From Haemonchus contortus (lineage: Eukaryota > Nematoda > Chromadorea > Rhabditida > Trichostrongylidae), in assembly GCA_000469685.2 (NCBI GenBank), contig LS997565.1, positions 48,294,336 through 48,358,335 on the forward strand: 64,000 bases of DNA. Reading direction: 5' to 3'. Positions 52,955 through 64,000 of the stretch are shown in pieces (positions within the stretch are counted from its first letter, which is position 1; each line of letters starts with the position of its first letter). The notes below the pieces were generated by a model. It saw only the letters and a list, made by a program, of their open reading frames with translations. It made no database searches and was not told where the DNA came from. Position numbers and translations under genes: made by a program.

Positions 52955-53122
52955 CTTGTATGTAACGAAGGTCAGGACGTGATCAGCAAGGACCTCCTTG
53001 AAGCTGAAGTAATGGTGGAAGATGCCGTAGATAGAAGGAAGTGGAGACGACTGGCAAGAACAGCGGAATCTGCGAAGGCGCGGGATCATCACCACGAAGC
53101 AGGAGAAGGGAGATGTAAGTGA
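52955..53122 (+). mobile_element. LINE reverse-transcriptase ORF, C-terminal remnant
   Basis: A 55-codon open frame (stop TGA 53120-53122) reads DVISKDLLEAEVMVEDAVDR, then RKWRRLARTAESAKARD. The pattern x-D-R-x-x-W-R-x-x-x-R-T-A-x is typical of the extreme C-terminus of invertebrate non-LTR (RTE-like) pol proteins. It sits in a GC-richer island. The catalytic RT domain is not present, since a stop and unrelated sequence lie upstream, so this is a dead 5'-truncated fragment. Confidence 0.55.
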
Positions 53123-53424
53123 GAGATCCCAAAATCTACCCAGCAAAGCTGGGTCCTTATCCGTTGCTAAAGGGTGTACCTGAAGGATTTGCTAAAATAT
53201 TTAGATTTTCCTATCCCCACACTTCCCTGAGGTATTTATTTACTTGTTTATCTGTTGAATTCAATCCGCATGTTCAAATGAATATAGTAAACCCAATGGA
53301 AGTAATAAGTACTAAGCGCTTCGAGTATACTTGGTCGACACTTTTCCTGCTGTGCTGCCATTACCCCCTTTACGATCTGGCCATAAATAAATGCAAATAA
53401 CGACGTCAAACTCGTCATACGCCC
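53123..53424. other. No gene recognised
   Basis: Presumably includes the short 3' tail of the LINE remnant. No poly(A) or duplication seen. Confidence 0.3.
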
Positions 53425-54159
53425 ATGCAGGTGTCATTGGTTACCGATAAAATTATTATTCAATGGAATAAATACGTAGGTGATGGGAAACATGAAAACA
53501 GATATCGACTTCCAGGACTTGCAACCTGCACATGCTTTCAAAGGGTCCGAAAAAAATGGAGGCCGATAAGTGCTCGGCTACGTGACCCTATGCTTACTCA
53601 CGTGGTGGTCACATGCTTGTCGGTCCCAGTTAGGTGTCACCTGCTTGTAATTCTACAAATAAATTCGAGGGAAAACTGTAGAATTATGAAAGAGGGGTTA
53701 CTGTGTATATGTTGGTGTGATAATGTGAATGTATGGCCCTTCCAAATTGGGTATCATTACTGGGTAATCATCCCCGAGGATTGTTATTGAACTGGTAGCA
53801 TTGCCTGCCGATCCCTTCGGGAGGATGCAGAGGCCAGCCGTCGCCCCGAATCCCACACCCCTTACAGCATCGTCAAGGCTGATAGAAGGGCACAAAACGC
53901 TATCACCTTCGATTCGGTTGAATCTTGGAGAATACGCCATGTATTGAACCCACATTGCGAATCGTGGGCTTTTTTGGATTCTTGAATTCACAGCTCCACT
54001 GTGCGATGAATCATCGCGTTCGGTACCCGATAGACTTGGCCCTTGGAGGAATTTCAACAGAGGGGAATCCAAACAAACCATTGAGGGGGTCGCAGGGGTG
54101 GAACTGGAGCTCTTCACGTCCCTGTACCAGATATTGACTTTAAACAGAGCCGATCTCAC
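53425..54159. other. Two opposed long ORFs, unrecognised
   Basis: A plus-strand ORF, 121 codons from ATG 53425 to 53790, and a minus-strand ORF, 153 codons from 54159 to 53698, overlap by about 90 bp. The minus frame contains SSTPATPSMVCLDSPLLKFL. Each is longer than most frames here but still near the chance limit. No domain recognised. Confidence 0.25.
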
Positions 54160-57100
54160 GAACTAGATGGCAGAGAAACGCGGACCGATTTCTGGGTAAG
54201 ATGATGTCTCTGGGCAGCTTCCCAATAGGTAATGGTGGTTTGAGATGTACCTAGGAGAAATACGAAAAAGAATGGCTGCCTTTAACGGAGGAAACAATGT
54301 AGTCACCATAATAGATGGGCGACCGCTCAGCCATGGAAACGGCGCCCGAATAGGCCTAAGAAGAATACAATCATGTGGGAATGATCGATATGAGCAATCG
54401 CATTGGAGGCACACTTCAATGGGAATTGGTCAGGAAGTGGAAGCAAACAAAATGAATACTTGAGAAGCTGTAGGAGCTTAGCAATAGGCTGCCGACCCCC
54501 CGCCAATAACACATCAATCTGTAACGAGAAGTTGACGTTTTCTTGCATCGCCGGCCCAGCCGCTAGCGCTGCCGCTGAAGAAACTCTCATGAATAATTCG
54601 CTAGCGCAGAACGTTCTCAGAATTCACACGCTTTCATTCGATCAAGTGCCAACGTCGAATGCTTGGAGATTCGGGTCGATTGCTTACCTTCGAAGGCTTT
54701 TATGAGTCATTTTCACTTGAAACGAAGGTGTGAACGGGAAAAAAACTCGAAAATTTGGTAGTTTGCGGCCGGTGAAATACGAGGGTCGACGGCCTACATA
54801 GTCAAGGATTATGACCGATGATTATGAAGTAATCCATGCGGGTATGAGTGAGCGATCTGCAAATTTATCTTTGAGTAGCTGGAACTCCCTCATGTGAGTT
54901 GCATCTGGTCCAGCCCGAAGAATTAGCCCGATTCCCACCACCCGAAGTAGGCTTTGGGTCGATAGGGTGACAATGAGAAGAAGCCTCTCCCTAAGAGCCT
55001 CCTTTGGTTACCCTCCAAATACGATCCTATCCCCTTATTTCACCTCCTCTTGAACCCAATAAAGGGAGACCCATAAATAAGCAAGAGCTATTAAACTATG
55101 AAAGGTACCATGATACTATGATAAGAGCAAATTCAATAAAAACATTCAATTCCCTGAAATATGGGAATATGGCTTCCCATGAAAATCCCTTACCCATCAA
55201 ACACCTTAGTCAACTACAGCCATAAAGCAGGACTCAAGAACATGGGCTGGGAATATGTGCATGTCCTTGATTGATAGGGGTATTGACAGTGGGAAGAACA
55301 GCAGCGGAATGACCCATCCCCCTACCAAATGACGATTGCAAAACGACGATGACGTGCACGAAATGTCAGTGACGAGTCGATATTTAGCCAGACATCGACA
55401 CAGCCATAGCTATTTTTCATGAAATAAATCGATTTCTCAAAATTAAAAATGGACAGCACCACCTAAAAATATCATCCTCCAGGCTTTGTTGATATTAAGG
55501 TTAAAAATAAAAACACAACTGTTCTCAAGGGAACACGTGCACAAAACATAAACGTGAATAGATAAAATGGCGTCAATCCTGGTATTACAGTAATTGATTA
55601 TACAAAAGTACGGTAATTCTATTTACAGACACCACTTATTTTCCTTCAGCCGATTTCCTGCCCTCTAAGGGAGGGTTTACTGTTGAATGGGTTCTTAGTT
55701 AAGTCCTGACGCCTAACTTGTAGTCACAGCTCTGATTTTCGGTAACTGTAGGAGGGTCTGACCAGAGGAAAGATCGAGTTGGTGCACTTCTTTGCGGAGT
55801 ATAAACCCAGATAGTTCCTATTTCTGCAGGAAGCCTTCACTAACAAGGATCTTAGTTGACGTTGCAGAGAAGAATCCAGCTGGGCAGTAAATTTAAACAG
55901 CCAGGCAAAATATGGAAAATAATTTTATATTTTACATTTTCATATGGATTTACTCAGGTAAACAAAAATAGGAAATAAATAGATAAATAGCATATTATTT
56001 TTAGCTAAAATTAATGCGGGTGGTAGTTAGATGAGTACCATGTTCAATGGGCTACTTCAAACTTTTCTGAGATTCTCCATTTGGAGTGGCTTCCTTGATT
56101 AGATGAAATCCGGACGGAAAAACTTCATTCTATGAACAAGTACCAAGGACTATTGAATCCCACTCCCCCCCCCCCTCCCGTCTACAAAATCGACACGTCG
56201 GAACAGATAGTTTCATAGTTTCTTTCCACTGACCACGTCCGGTCCACTCCTTCAGCAAAATCAGAGATCATCTGACTGCTACTGACAACGCATATGACTT
56301 CCTCGTGATTATGGTAACAGACTCTCAGATTAAGGGGACATTATCAAACAACCTACTGAATCACGTGGTACATCGTCATGACATACGACTAGGGACTTTG
56401 CAATGCTGCAACAGTTCCAAAGCAGGGTCTATGGTCGTTGCCATCTTCTTCCTTCAACTTCTACTACCAATAAGAAGAACAGAACATGATCCCGCGACCG
56501 GCCACTGGACCTAACTTGCTCAGCACAGAGGTCCTATTGCACAGGAAAACGGGGGAATATTCGGGAAGTAATCGACGATGTGAACAAAAAGAAATGGAGC
56601 GCATAGAAACAGTTGGAAGAGAAGAGTCGGAGAAAGCTAAGCCGTGTAATTTAATTGGTGGCGAATCTATTGAGTGCAGCGAATTCGGTCCGCTCTGATT
56701 ACATCCCCGACTCTATAGGTGGTCGAAGTGATGAAAAAAAATTGTCTGCACTCTGCCGACTTGCCGACCAATTCTTAGTCGGCTCGGCTATATACGAGAG
56801 CGTAAAGCCTAGAAGTCGATAGAACCCGGAAAGAAGGTCGACGACGATTTTGTCGCTGTCAATCCGGGTTTTTGCATTCGATGTAATTATTGCATAATGA
56901 AATAATAACAAATTGCACTTTCCACCGGGAGACAAGAATGAGAGAGAACTAGTGTGGGGATATAGTGGAGAAACTTTCCCCCGACTATTGCTATTGCCAC
57001 CCAGGCATATGAACTGATAACCGTTCGACCGGCCGGCTGGCAATCGCTAAACAATGAACTTCCTACGGTGTCACATGCTTTTTTTCTGTCGATGATCACA

Positions 57101-59339
57101 CTTCACAGGGAATATTTGGGCAGAAAGCCTTCAGGAAAGCCTGACAGCCCACTTCCTTCAGAAAAATGTAAATAGGAATTTAGAAAAGGGGGAAAAATAA
57201 ATACCGTAGTGTTAAGTTGAAAAAAGACTCTTTTAAATAAATATGAATGATAAACTATATAAAAAAAATAGTTTACAGAAATCATATTAACGTGATCTTA
57301 CAGAAAAATAAGCCATGCTTCCATTTTACTCCCATTTTCTCTACAGGTTTTGAAAGAGAACTATAAGCCTGAAAAATTGGCGATGAAGGAGGGTCACGGG
57401 GAACGAGGTCCGTTCAAATAAAGGGAAGACGTATGGTGAGCCTACTTGAAGGGGCTGAGACTACTGCGCAGTAATTATTGATGTCTTGTTTTATAGGAGG
57501 ATGACTCTAAAATGGGCAACGGCGGAGGCAGAGGAGACCCAGGGAGTTCGGCTCACGCGATAAGTCTGCACGCTGCTTCTTAGATTATCAGACGAGCTTA
57601 GCCAAACGCCTTTGCCCTGGGAACTGATTCCTCCCTATTTTTCGATCAGCTGTTACGTATATAATCCATAAGGGGAGTAACATTAACATTATTTTCGGAA
57701 GTCACTTCAGCCCCGCCCACTTCTAATCCATGTGCTCCATTCTGCCTAAGGAGACAGAAGTTTTTTATTGAGGAATTCCTTCTATTTTAGTTAAGAGAGG
57801 AATTTTACAAATACCTTCAGATACCGGGAAGCGTCAGCCCATATAGCCTGGGTTGGAAAGACAGACTATCAAATTCCCAGGTGATGAATGATTGCCTTGG
57901 GACTACTATCGTCGTTGTTCGAATTGCCATTTCGCAATCCCGAACAGTTTGGATAAGGAGCTCAGTAAAAGTACGTTGGGTTCTCAACTCGGGACCCAGG
58001 ATAGGAAAAAAATTTTTTGGAAAAAAACTTTTTGGAAAAACATGTTCAGTAGTAGGGGCATATTTTCAAGATGCAAGATCGATAAGCAAGATGTGCTGAA
58101 GCCAAGAATGCAGAAGAAGACTTTGAAAAGAAAGTTAATTAGTGCTGGGATTTGAAGCACATTTTGAAATATAATTCGTAGTTTGCGAGTATCATAAGGG
58201 GAGTGTTCATTATCAGCGGGCTGTGAAGAAAAAGAAATTACGAATTCAACAAAAGTGCTGCACTTCCAGCAAGGAAAGAGGTCATGGCAACTGAGTGACT
58301 AAAGGTGCGCAAAAATAGGCGTGGCGAGCTATCTGCCTGGCCAAGGTGCTACCTCCCAAACAAATGACCATCACATTGATATTCCACAGCCAAATGTAAG
58401 ATATGCTAAGACCGGAACGACAGCATTGAAAGTATTCCCGACAGGGAAAAACAGGTGATGTTACCTGCAATACGGTAGCAGCAGGGGGAAACTCGTCCAA
58501 ACAACGGTACCGATGTCGTTTCGCTGTTTTAAGATTTGAGATTATCTTTCAAGTGAAAAAAAGCTTTTGCAGAAAGAAAAAGAAAATCAGATTTGTCCAT
58601 TCAAGAAGATCGAGGAGCTGAATGTTTGAAAAATAGGGAGCCAAAGAAGTCAATTGTGAATCCAGGTGTTCCCTAAAGGTTCCAAGACGTCGAAAACTCT
58701 AGAATAATAGCGAAATAAAATATTGGTTGTTGTACATTAGCCGAGAAAGATTTTCGACGACGTCGGAGCTATTACGAAAGAAGATAGACGCACTGGAACC
58801 ATGACGGGTGCTATTTTTGGGAACAGATATGTGGGCTGTTCCTATATGGATGTTGACGCTAGGATGATGATGTGCGTCGGAATGGAACTCATTCGAGGCC
58901 TTCTCATGAGGGAGATGAGGACTAAGAGCATCTCAGGCACGTACAAAGTGAACAAAGAAATTACTGGTGTAAAGCAATCTCTCAAAGATAAAACATAAAA
59001 CAGTCAGTGGAGAACCTGCTAAATGAAGCCCCTTCTCTAGAAGTGACATAAGGAAGTGAGGTGGAAAAGTGTCCGAATTGCTAATGGCGTCCTAGCTTCT
59101 GTCTATTTAGAGCAGAGATGCAGAAGCTTTTGTAAGCCATATTCGTTGCCAGTAATCAACTATGGGCACCGAGAAACTCGTCCAAAATAGGGGAACATGT
59201 TATCTCAATTTGCACCCCTTGCTATGCCTTTTTCGTTGTTGTGTACGGCGTTTTCGATTTGCATAAGGACAGAAAGTGAAAAAAAACCTATGAATATCCC
59301 GATAACCAACCTCTAGGCTGGTTACCAGGGTTGTTAATG
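54160..59339. other. No gene recognised
   Basis: A long stretch of short frames (54245-54463, 54403-54705, 56305-56514, 56699-57043 minus and others). Contains a poly-C run near 56165 and a TTTTTTGGAAAAAAAC repeat at 58006-58041. I see no homology, SINE or RNA gene. Confidence 0.4.
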
Positions 59340-59383
59340 AGTAAGGCTAGGCGACCAACATCCATCGGCCTCCTAGCCTTACT
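59340..59383. repeat. 12-bp perfect inverted repeat (hairpin)
   Basis: AGTAAGGCTAGG and CCTAGCCTTACT around a 20-nt loop. Confidence 0.8.
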
Positions 59384-60287
59384 AAAAGCTTGGTCTTTGA
59401 AATCCAGAGACCTCGATACCGTGTCTTTATCGGTTCGCTCTCCTGAGGAAGCTCAGCGATTAGGAATCAAATCTAACGTTCTCATGAATTGAGAAAAAGA
59501 AAATAATCACCATTAATATAAAAAAAACATTTCGAAATGTAATTTTCATAGTGAAAATCTATGTATGTTCATTATACTTTTGGGGACACCTCATACACGT
59601 TGTTTCGATGACCCAAAGGTCTCAAGGGGCAGTTCTTCCGACTTGTAACAGGGTTTGCTCCTGTACGTTCTTGTAATGCCTGAGTCCTGCTGACTACAAC
59701 TTTAGATCACATGGGAGCATGAAAGTTCAGGAGGAATCAGGTGATTTAGGTACTAGTCCAGGTCATCACATCATACTAGGCTTTCCAATCCTGGAAACTC
59801 TTCGTCAGAAAAGAAGCTTTCAAAGAGCGGGAGATGGTGAAATGCATCTAGGACTTTTAGTTTTATTAGAAATCCAACGATGAGCTAGATAAGCCTCCAT
59901 GGAGCTGTAAAATTCTTCAATAAGATGACGTCGACCTCATCGACTGCTCTGATGTTTTCTTCTTCTAGGAAAGGGACTAACGGATATCCGCCAACTGGTG
60001 AATGCATTTGAAAGCTGCTATATTTAATTATGTAATCAGAGGAAATGGGATTTCTTTTTGACGCTCTCTCTCTTCTAAGCTTTCAAGAACAGCTGTTCAT
60101 GAAAACCTCGAACATTCAAGCAACAAATACTTATCCAGTTTGTTCAGTTGTAAAGTCGTTTGTCAATGCTGCCTGCAATATGAATGTTCTTTGTAAAAAT
60201 CCCCATTTACACTTTGTAAAATAAAAAAAAGAACTCGGAGAATTTGTTATCAAGCGGATGCTTGCTGAAATCCAACCAAAGGCCCTT
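59384..60287. other. No gene recognised
   Basis: Nothing visible. Confidence 0.4.
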
Positions 60288-60359
60288 CAGCTTCTCAATA
60301 TGAGAGCCTAGAATAAGCATTGGTTGAGCCGCAGGGTCCTCAGCTTCTCAATATGAGAG
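60288..60359. repeat. Direct repeat, 19 bp, 53-bp period
   Basis: CAGCTTCTCAATATGAGAG is perfect at 60288-60306 and 60341-60359. Similarity continues weakly in the spacer (AATAAGCATT / GATGAGCATT). The core is itself partly palindromic (CTCaatatGAG). Confidence 0.8.
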
Positions 60360-60412
60360 TCTCGGATGAGCATTTTCGGAATTGAGCAATTTCGGGGAAT
60401 GCCTTGTGAAAA

Positions 60413-60672
60413 TGCTAAAAGATAAAGAGCTGAAGATCGATTCACCCTTATTGGGTATGCGCCATGTATTCGTTTTCCTCATGGAATTGTGATAACACTT
60501 GAATGGGTATTTACTGGTTACCGTGACCCAAGCTAGCTGTTAGTTCAACAGACGTTTCTTCTATATCAATCAAGTTACCGACTTGGATGGGATGGTTGGC
60601 TTGGAAGGGAATTTGATAGGGACGTTATACCGAGATCATGCATGTGGGGACTGTGCCACTCGCAACGCTTTC
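60413..60672 (-). repeat. SINE family A, very degenerate copy
   Basis: Family-ordered matches: AAAAGATAAAGAGCTGAAGA, GGGTATGCGCCATGTATTCG, GTTACCGACTTGGATGGGAT and TGGTTGGCTTGG, and a head remnant CATGCATGTGGGGACTGTGC. Overall identity is low. Confidence 0.5.
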
Positions 60673-62732
60673 CTTTTCCGTACTCTAGGGAATTAGAGGG
60701 AGTACTGACAGTAGTAGCCACTCAGAAGCGTCATAAAGTAGGTTAAATACGAAAAGTAACAAATCGAGAGCTTATTAGCTTCCCATCATTCCCAATCTTC
60801 AGTCTCCACCGGGAATGTATCAGATGGGCGATTTGCGTGAGAAAAGGCAGTAGTGGAATGAGAGGAGTCCACAAAAGAGACAAGATAAAAGGCAAGGAAG
60901 AGGTTCATAGAGTACCTGAAGAAATTTTGTTCCCTTGACACCACGTCATGTTATTTGAATGTATTATTGAATATCGTAAAGATTAATATTAGTCGATGTA
61001 AAACCATTTAAGGAGGGAGATAAAAAATGTGGGACTGCCCACGTGTGGGAAACTGTAGGAAGACTTGCAACGAAATAGAAAGGACCAAAACTAACTCCGA
61101 AGGATGAAAAAACTTCACCAGGTAAGCGAGCTCAGCCTGAGAATGAATGAGAGCAGTTTGAGGCTTCTATGAGAGGGTGATTTCAGGAGACCCAAAATTT
61201 GAAGTGGCGATCAAAAAACAGGGCAAATTATCTTTCCTGCAGATTTGATAAGATTTTTCATTGATACCATCCCCTACATTGAACGCTCCCAGTTCAAGTA
61301 TCTCGTTATACCTCGTTTTTGATGCGACCCATGAAACGAACCTCGTGAACAGCTTGTAATCATGAGAGATAGGTAAATATTTCTCGACGACTATCTTGTA
61401 GAGTAAGCTCTACGACATTCAAAGAAAAAGAATCCAAGTTGAGAGACGGCAAAACGGAAGGATGAATAGATTCGATGAATCTGCACCCGATGAGGGCTCT
61501 CCGCTCTCAGTGTAAAAGGAAATATGCGGAGGAGAAGAGCTGCTAGAGCTGAGGGTAGTAGTTGTTGAGGAAATTGGGGTGGGAAGAGAAGAAGTGAAGC
61601 TCAAAAAACGTAGAAAAAAGTTCAACGTCTTTCAAACCTTCCAATAATGGCTACGTGCTTGTATCCGGAATCTTGGCTTACGTAAGAGGGAATCCGTTTG
61701 AGATGAACCCTTCCCAGCAATTACCGCGTAGTAATCTCAGGAACTCCTCAATTACTCTATCAAAAAGTATAGCTTTTGTTGGAGTAGCTCCCAAACCTTA
61801 CAATGAAGCCATTATATGGACAAACCAGCCAGAAAGGGTTCTTTAGCTTCCCATGTAACACCGAAGCAAAATGTCTGATCCCAATAGAATAAGCAGGGGA
61901 ATCGGTTGAAGTAGGGTGCCAACACAGGTGGTGCTGGTAACACCGGTGTTCCTCTTGTTTCAAGATGTGCGTCTACCCACGTATGGCACCACCTGATATA
62001 CAAAGATAATGAATATGGGAAGGTTTATCCCACAAGGTTGGTTAGCCCCCTAACTACTCGAGTAAGCCTGCTTATGCCAAAAAACTAGGCTCCGGTCATG
62101 TAAAGGAGATGGAAGTAATATTCATCCTTCCGCAAACACTATGTCCTCTTAAGTGGCTTAATGTGGGGCAATCACGGGGCTAATAAGTCACGGAAGGCCA
62201 CTATCCCGCGCTTTCATCGATAGTCTGGAGCAATAGACTCCTTCACTTCTCCCAAGTCAGCGATTTGTTACCGTATTCTCTCGGAAGTATTAAAGCGCCT
62301 ACTGCACAACACCTATACCTGTGAGTCATCAATGAGGCAAGATAATTTACTGCAGTCCTGGAGGGGTGTTGGATGAGGGAATGATGTCAAAGTGGGTAGG
62401 GCAACCACCAGCAACTAATTTTCGCTCACTTTTTCGATCACCTTCGAGAGTTTTTCAGGAAAAAAATCAACCAAGCTGGCATCCAGAAGATTGCAGCTTC
62501 GAAGAGCAATCAGTTGATTGATCGCTATCACAGGGTGATGCAGGGCTCCCGTGTGGGCTTGTCATTCCAACTGATCAACAAAAAGAGAACTCATGATGTG
62601 CAGAAATCCCCGCTCATCTGCAAAATATCGGAAACTCAAGCTCTTGATGAGGTCAGACTTCCTCTATAAATGTACTTTCACAAGGTTCCGAGTTAAGTGA
62701 AACTGAATTAATTGAATCGAAACAAACCGAAT
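60673..62732. other. No gene recognised
   Basis: Short frames (61655-61846 plus, 61625-61419 minus). Nothing supportable. Confidence 0.4.
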
Positions 62733-62811
62733 TATACTATACTATATTATGTTATATTATATTACGCTATATTACTTTATAGTATACTATCATACTATAT
62801 TATATCATACA
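62733..62811. repeat. TATAC/TATAT-type AT microsatellite
   Basis: About 80 bp of imperfect 5-bp units (TATAC, TATAT, TACTA). It ends 5 bp from the 3' end of the adjacent SINE. Confidence 0.85.
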
Positions 62812-62816
62812 AACCT

Positions 62817-62987
62817 AAAGTCCGTTGGCGTTCGTCAATTTCATACTGCCAGACAAGTCTGATACCAATTAACCGACCTTGGAGGGATAAAAGGCTTGGT
62901 TGGCTTGGTTAGATATCAATCCGGGATTCGATACATGGACCATGCGTGTGACAATATGCTTCACTTGCCACTACACCACCTCCGCCT
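62817..62987 (-). repeat. SINE family A, internally deleted copy
   Basis: The 3' end (AAAGTCCGTTGGCGTTCGTC on the plus strand) joins directly to the middle block (CTGCCAGACAAGTCTGATAC). The tRNA-like head is intact with A-box-like TGGCAAGTG and B-box-like ATCGAATCCC. About 125 bp of body is missing. Confidence 0.85.
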
Positions 62988-64000
62988 AAGGATTTCTTCG
63001 ACAAAGAGGGAAATCATCGAAATAGGCTGAACCATAAAATAGACCACCCAGAGGCAGTTGTTTCCCGGAAAGGTGGAAGTCTGAGGTAGCAAAGGGGAGA
63101 ATGAAGAACTGTCCGGAATCGATCAGCTCCCTGTGAGGATGTGTGCCACGCATGATTCGAAAAAGATCGTGCCGGTAAGTGAGTGTGCCGGGGACGGCTT
63201 ACCCAAGATGGGTAATGGGTTTAGCTGACCTGGAAAAGTTTATCCCTGGGTTTGATCTTTGGACCGCTTATCATTACCATGACTTTTCTTCTCCAGTCAG
63301 CATGATTTATATGAGTTCCGAAGTTTTTCCTAACATTCCTTCCTACAACCCGCCTACATAACGAAAGCGACGGTACAATGGTGAATGCTTTGCTCAACAG
63401 GCACTTCTCACATTGAGGAAATACCTACTGAAATTGGGGTAACCGCTACTTTTCAAGAAAATTGCTTTTAGGCAACTAATAGAGATGATATCAAGATTCA
63501 ATGGAACAAAAACAACTGGAAGGACGTCGCCAAAGGGTTTTCAGATGTATCCCACCTCGAATTCACCAGGTACAAGTGGAGTGGAACTTCTTGAGAGGTA
63601 CTAAGTGTTATACATTTTCCTGAATCGGTGTACGACTTCTCTTCGCCTTCATTGGCCCAATGAATCATGATTGAATGAGAAATGAAATTAGTAGGAAACG
63701 GAAATCGATTGGGGGGTAGCAGAGAGGTAGTCGTTAGGAGCGTGAGCAACAAATTCGTCAGGGGGCTTCCTCCAAAGTGCTCATTCTGGCTAGACATGGG
63801 ATCCATCACAGAGATGAAACTCCTAGAGTGAGTAAGGACGAAGTACCATCATATCGAGGAGTAGGCCGAATCAGTAAGAGGGTGTGAGCCCATGGCACAG
63901 CTCACTATGTTGGCCGTACCAGGAACGACAATGGTCGGTTTGAGTACAGCTCAGGAACATAATGAAGGAATGGGACTATCAAGAAATCAAATAAACTGGG
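62988..64000. other. No gene recognised
   Basis: A minus-strand frame of 103 codons (63809-63498) and a plus frame (63179-63361) are unrecognised. Confidence 0.35.

Overview
This looks like nuclear DNA from a small-genome metazoan, probably an invertebrate. GC is moderate (roughly low 40s by eye). There is no bacterial gene packing, no long open frame (the longest is 167 codons), and many dispersed retroposons. The one gene I can recognise is cut into short exons (69-159 bp). Its introns range from 59 bp to 1.7 kb and end in TTTYAG-type acceptors. That architecture fits nematodes best, but other invertebrates are possible and I cannot name a species. || The best-supported feature is a seven-exon gene on the minus strand (38076 down to 33062). 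It encodes a predicted 248-residue zinc-finger protein of the ZCCHC24 type. It has a CCHC zinc knuckle, the TPYQG..K.C.GE linker, and a CxxC..KRKW..CIKCHI..PHKQ block, each on its own exon, with all phases compatible. The C-terminal exon differs from what I know of vertebrate members and lacks the last CxxC pair. || The rest is mostly intergenic or intronic. The dominant repeat is a tRNA-derived SINE of about 295 bp, with about 19 full, truncated or degenerate copies on both strands. Two copies carry clear target-site duplications. A second tRNA-like repeat, joined to a long GC-rich foldback, occurs as an inverted pair around 28.5-29.9 kb. A third repeat of about 257 bp (22.2 kb and 50.9 kb) keeps the same hydrophobic reading frame in both copies. 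A short LINE reverse-transcriptase ORF tail lies at 53.0 kb. There are also microsatellites, short tandem duplications and several near-perfect hairpins. || Region by region: 0-20 kb is SINE-rich with only weak exon candidates. 20-28.4 kb has weak plus-strand exon candidates, including two with good acceptors at 23.2 and 24.5 kb. 28.5-29.9 kb is the foldback/tRNA-like pair. 31.7-38.1 kb is the ZCCHC24-like gene, with a possible plus-strand ORF pair carrying 33-nt repeats inside intron 2. 39.3-39.8 kb is a possible terminal exon of the next minus-strand gene. 40-64 kb is repeats, hairpins and unrecognised sequence. || Coding calls outside the ZCCHC24-like gene rest only on splice signals and open frames. 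With this base composition, open frames of 80-100 codons are expected by chance on every few kilobases, so they are scored low.
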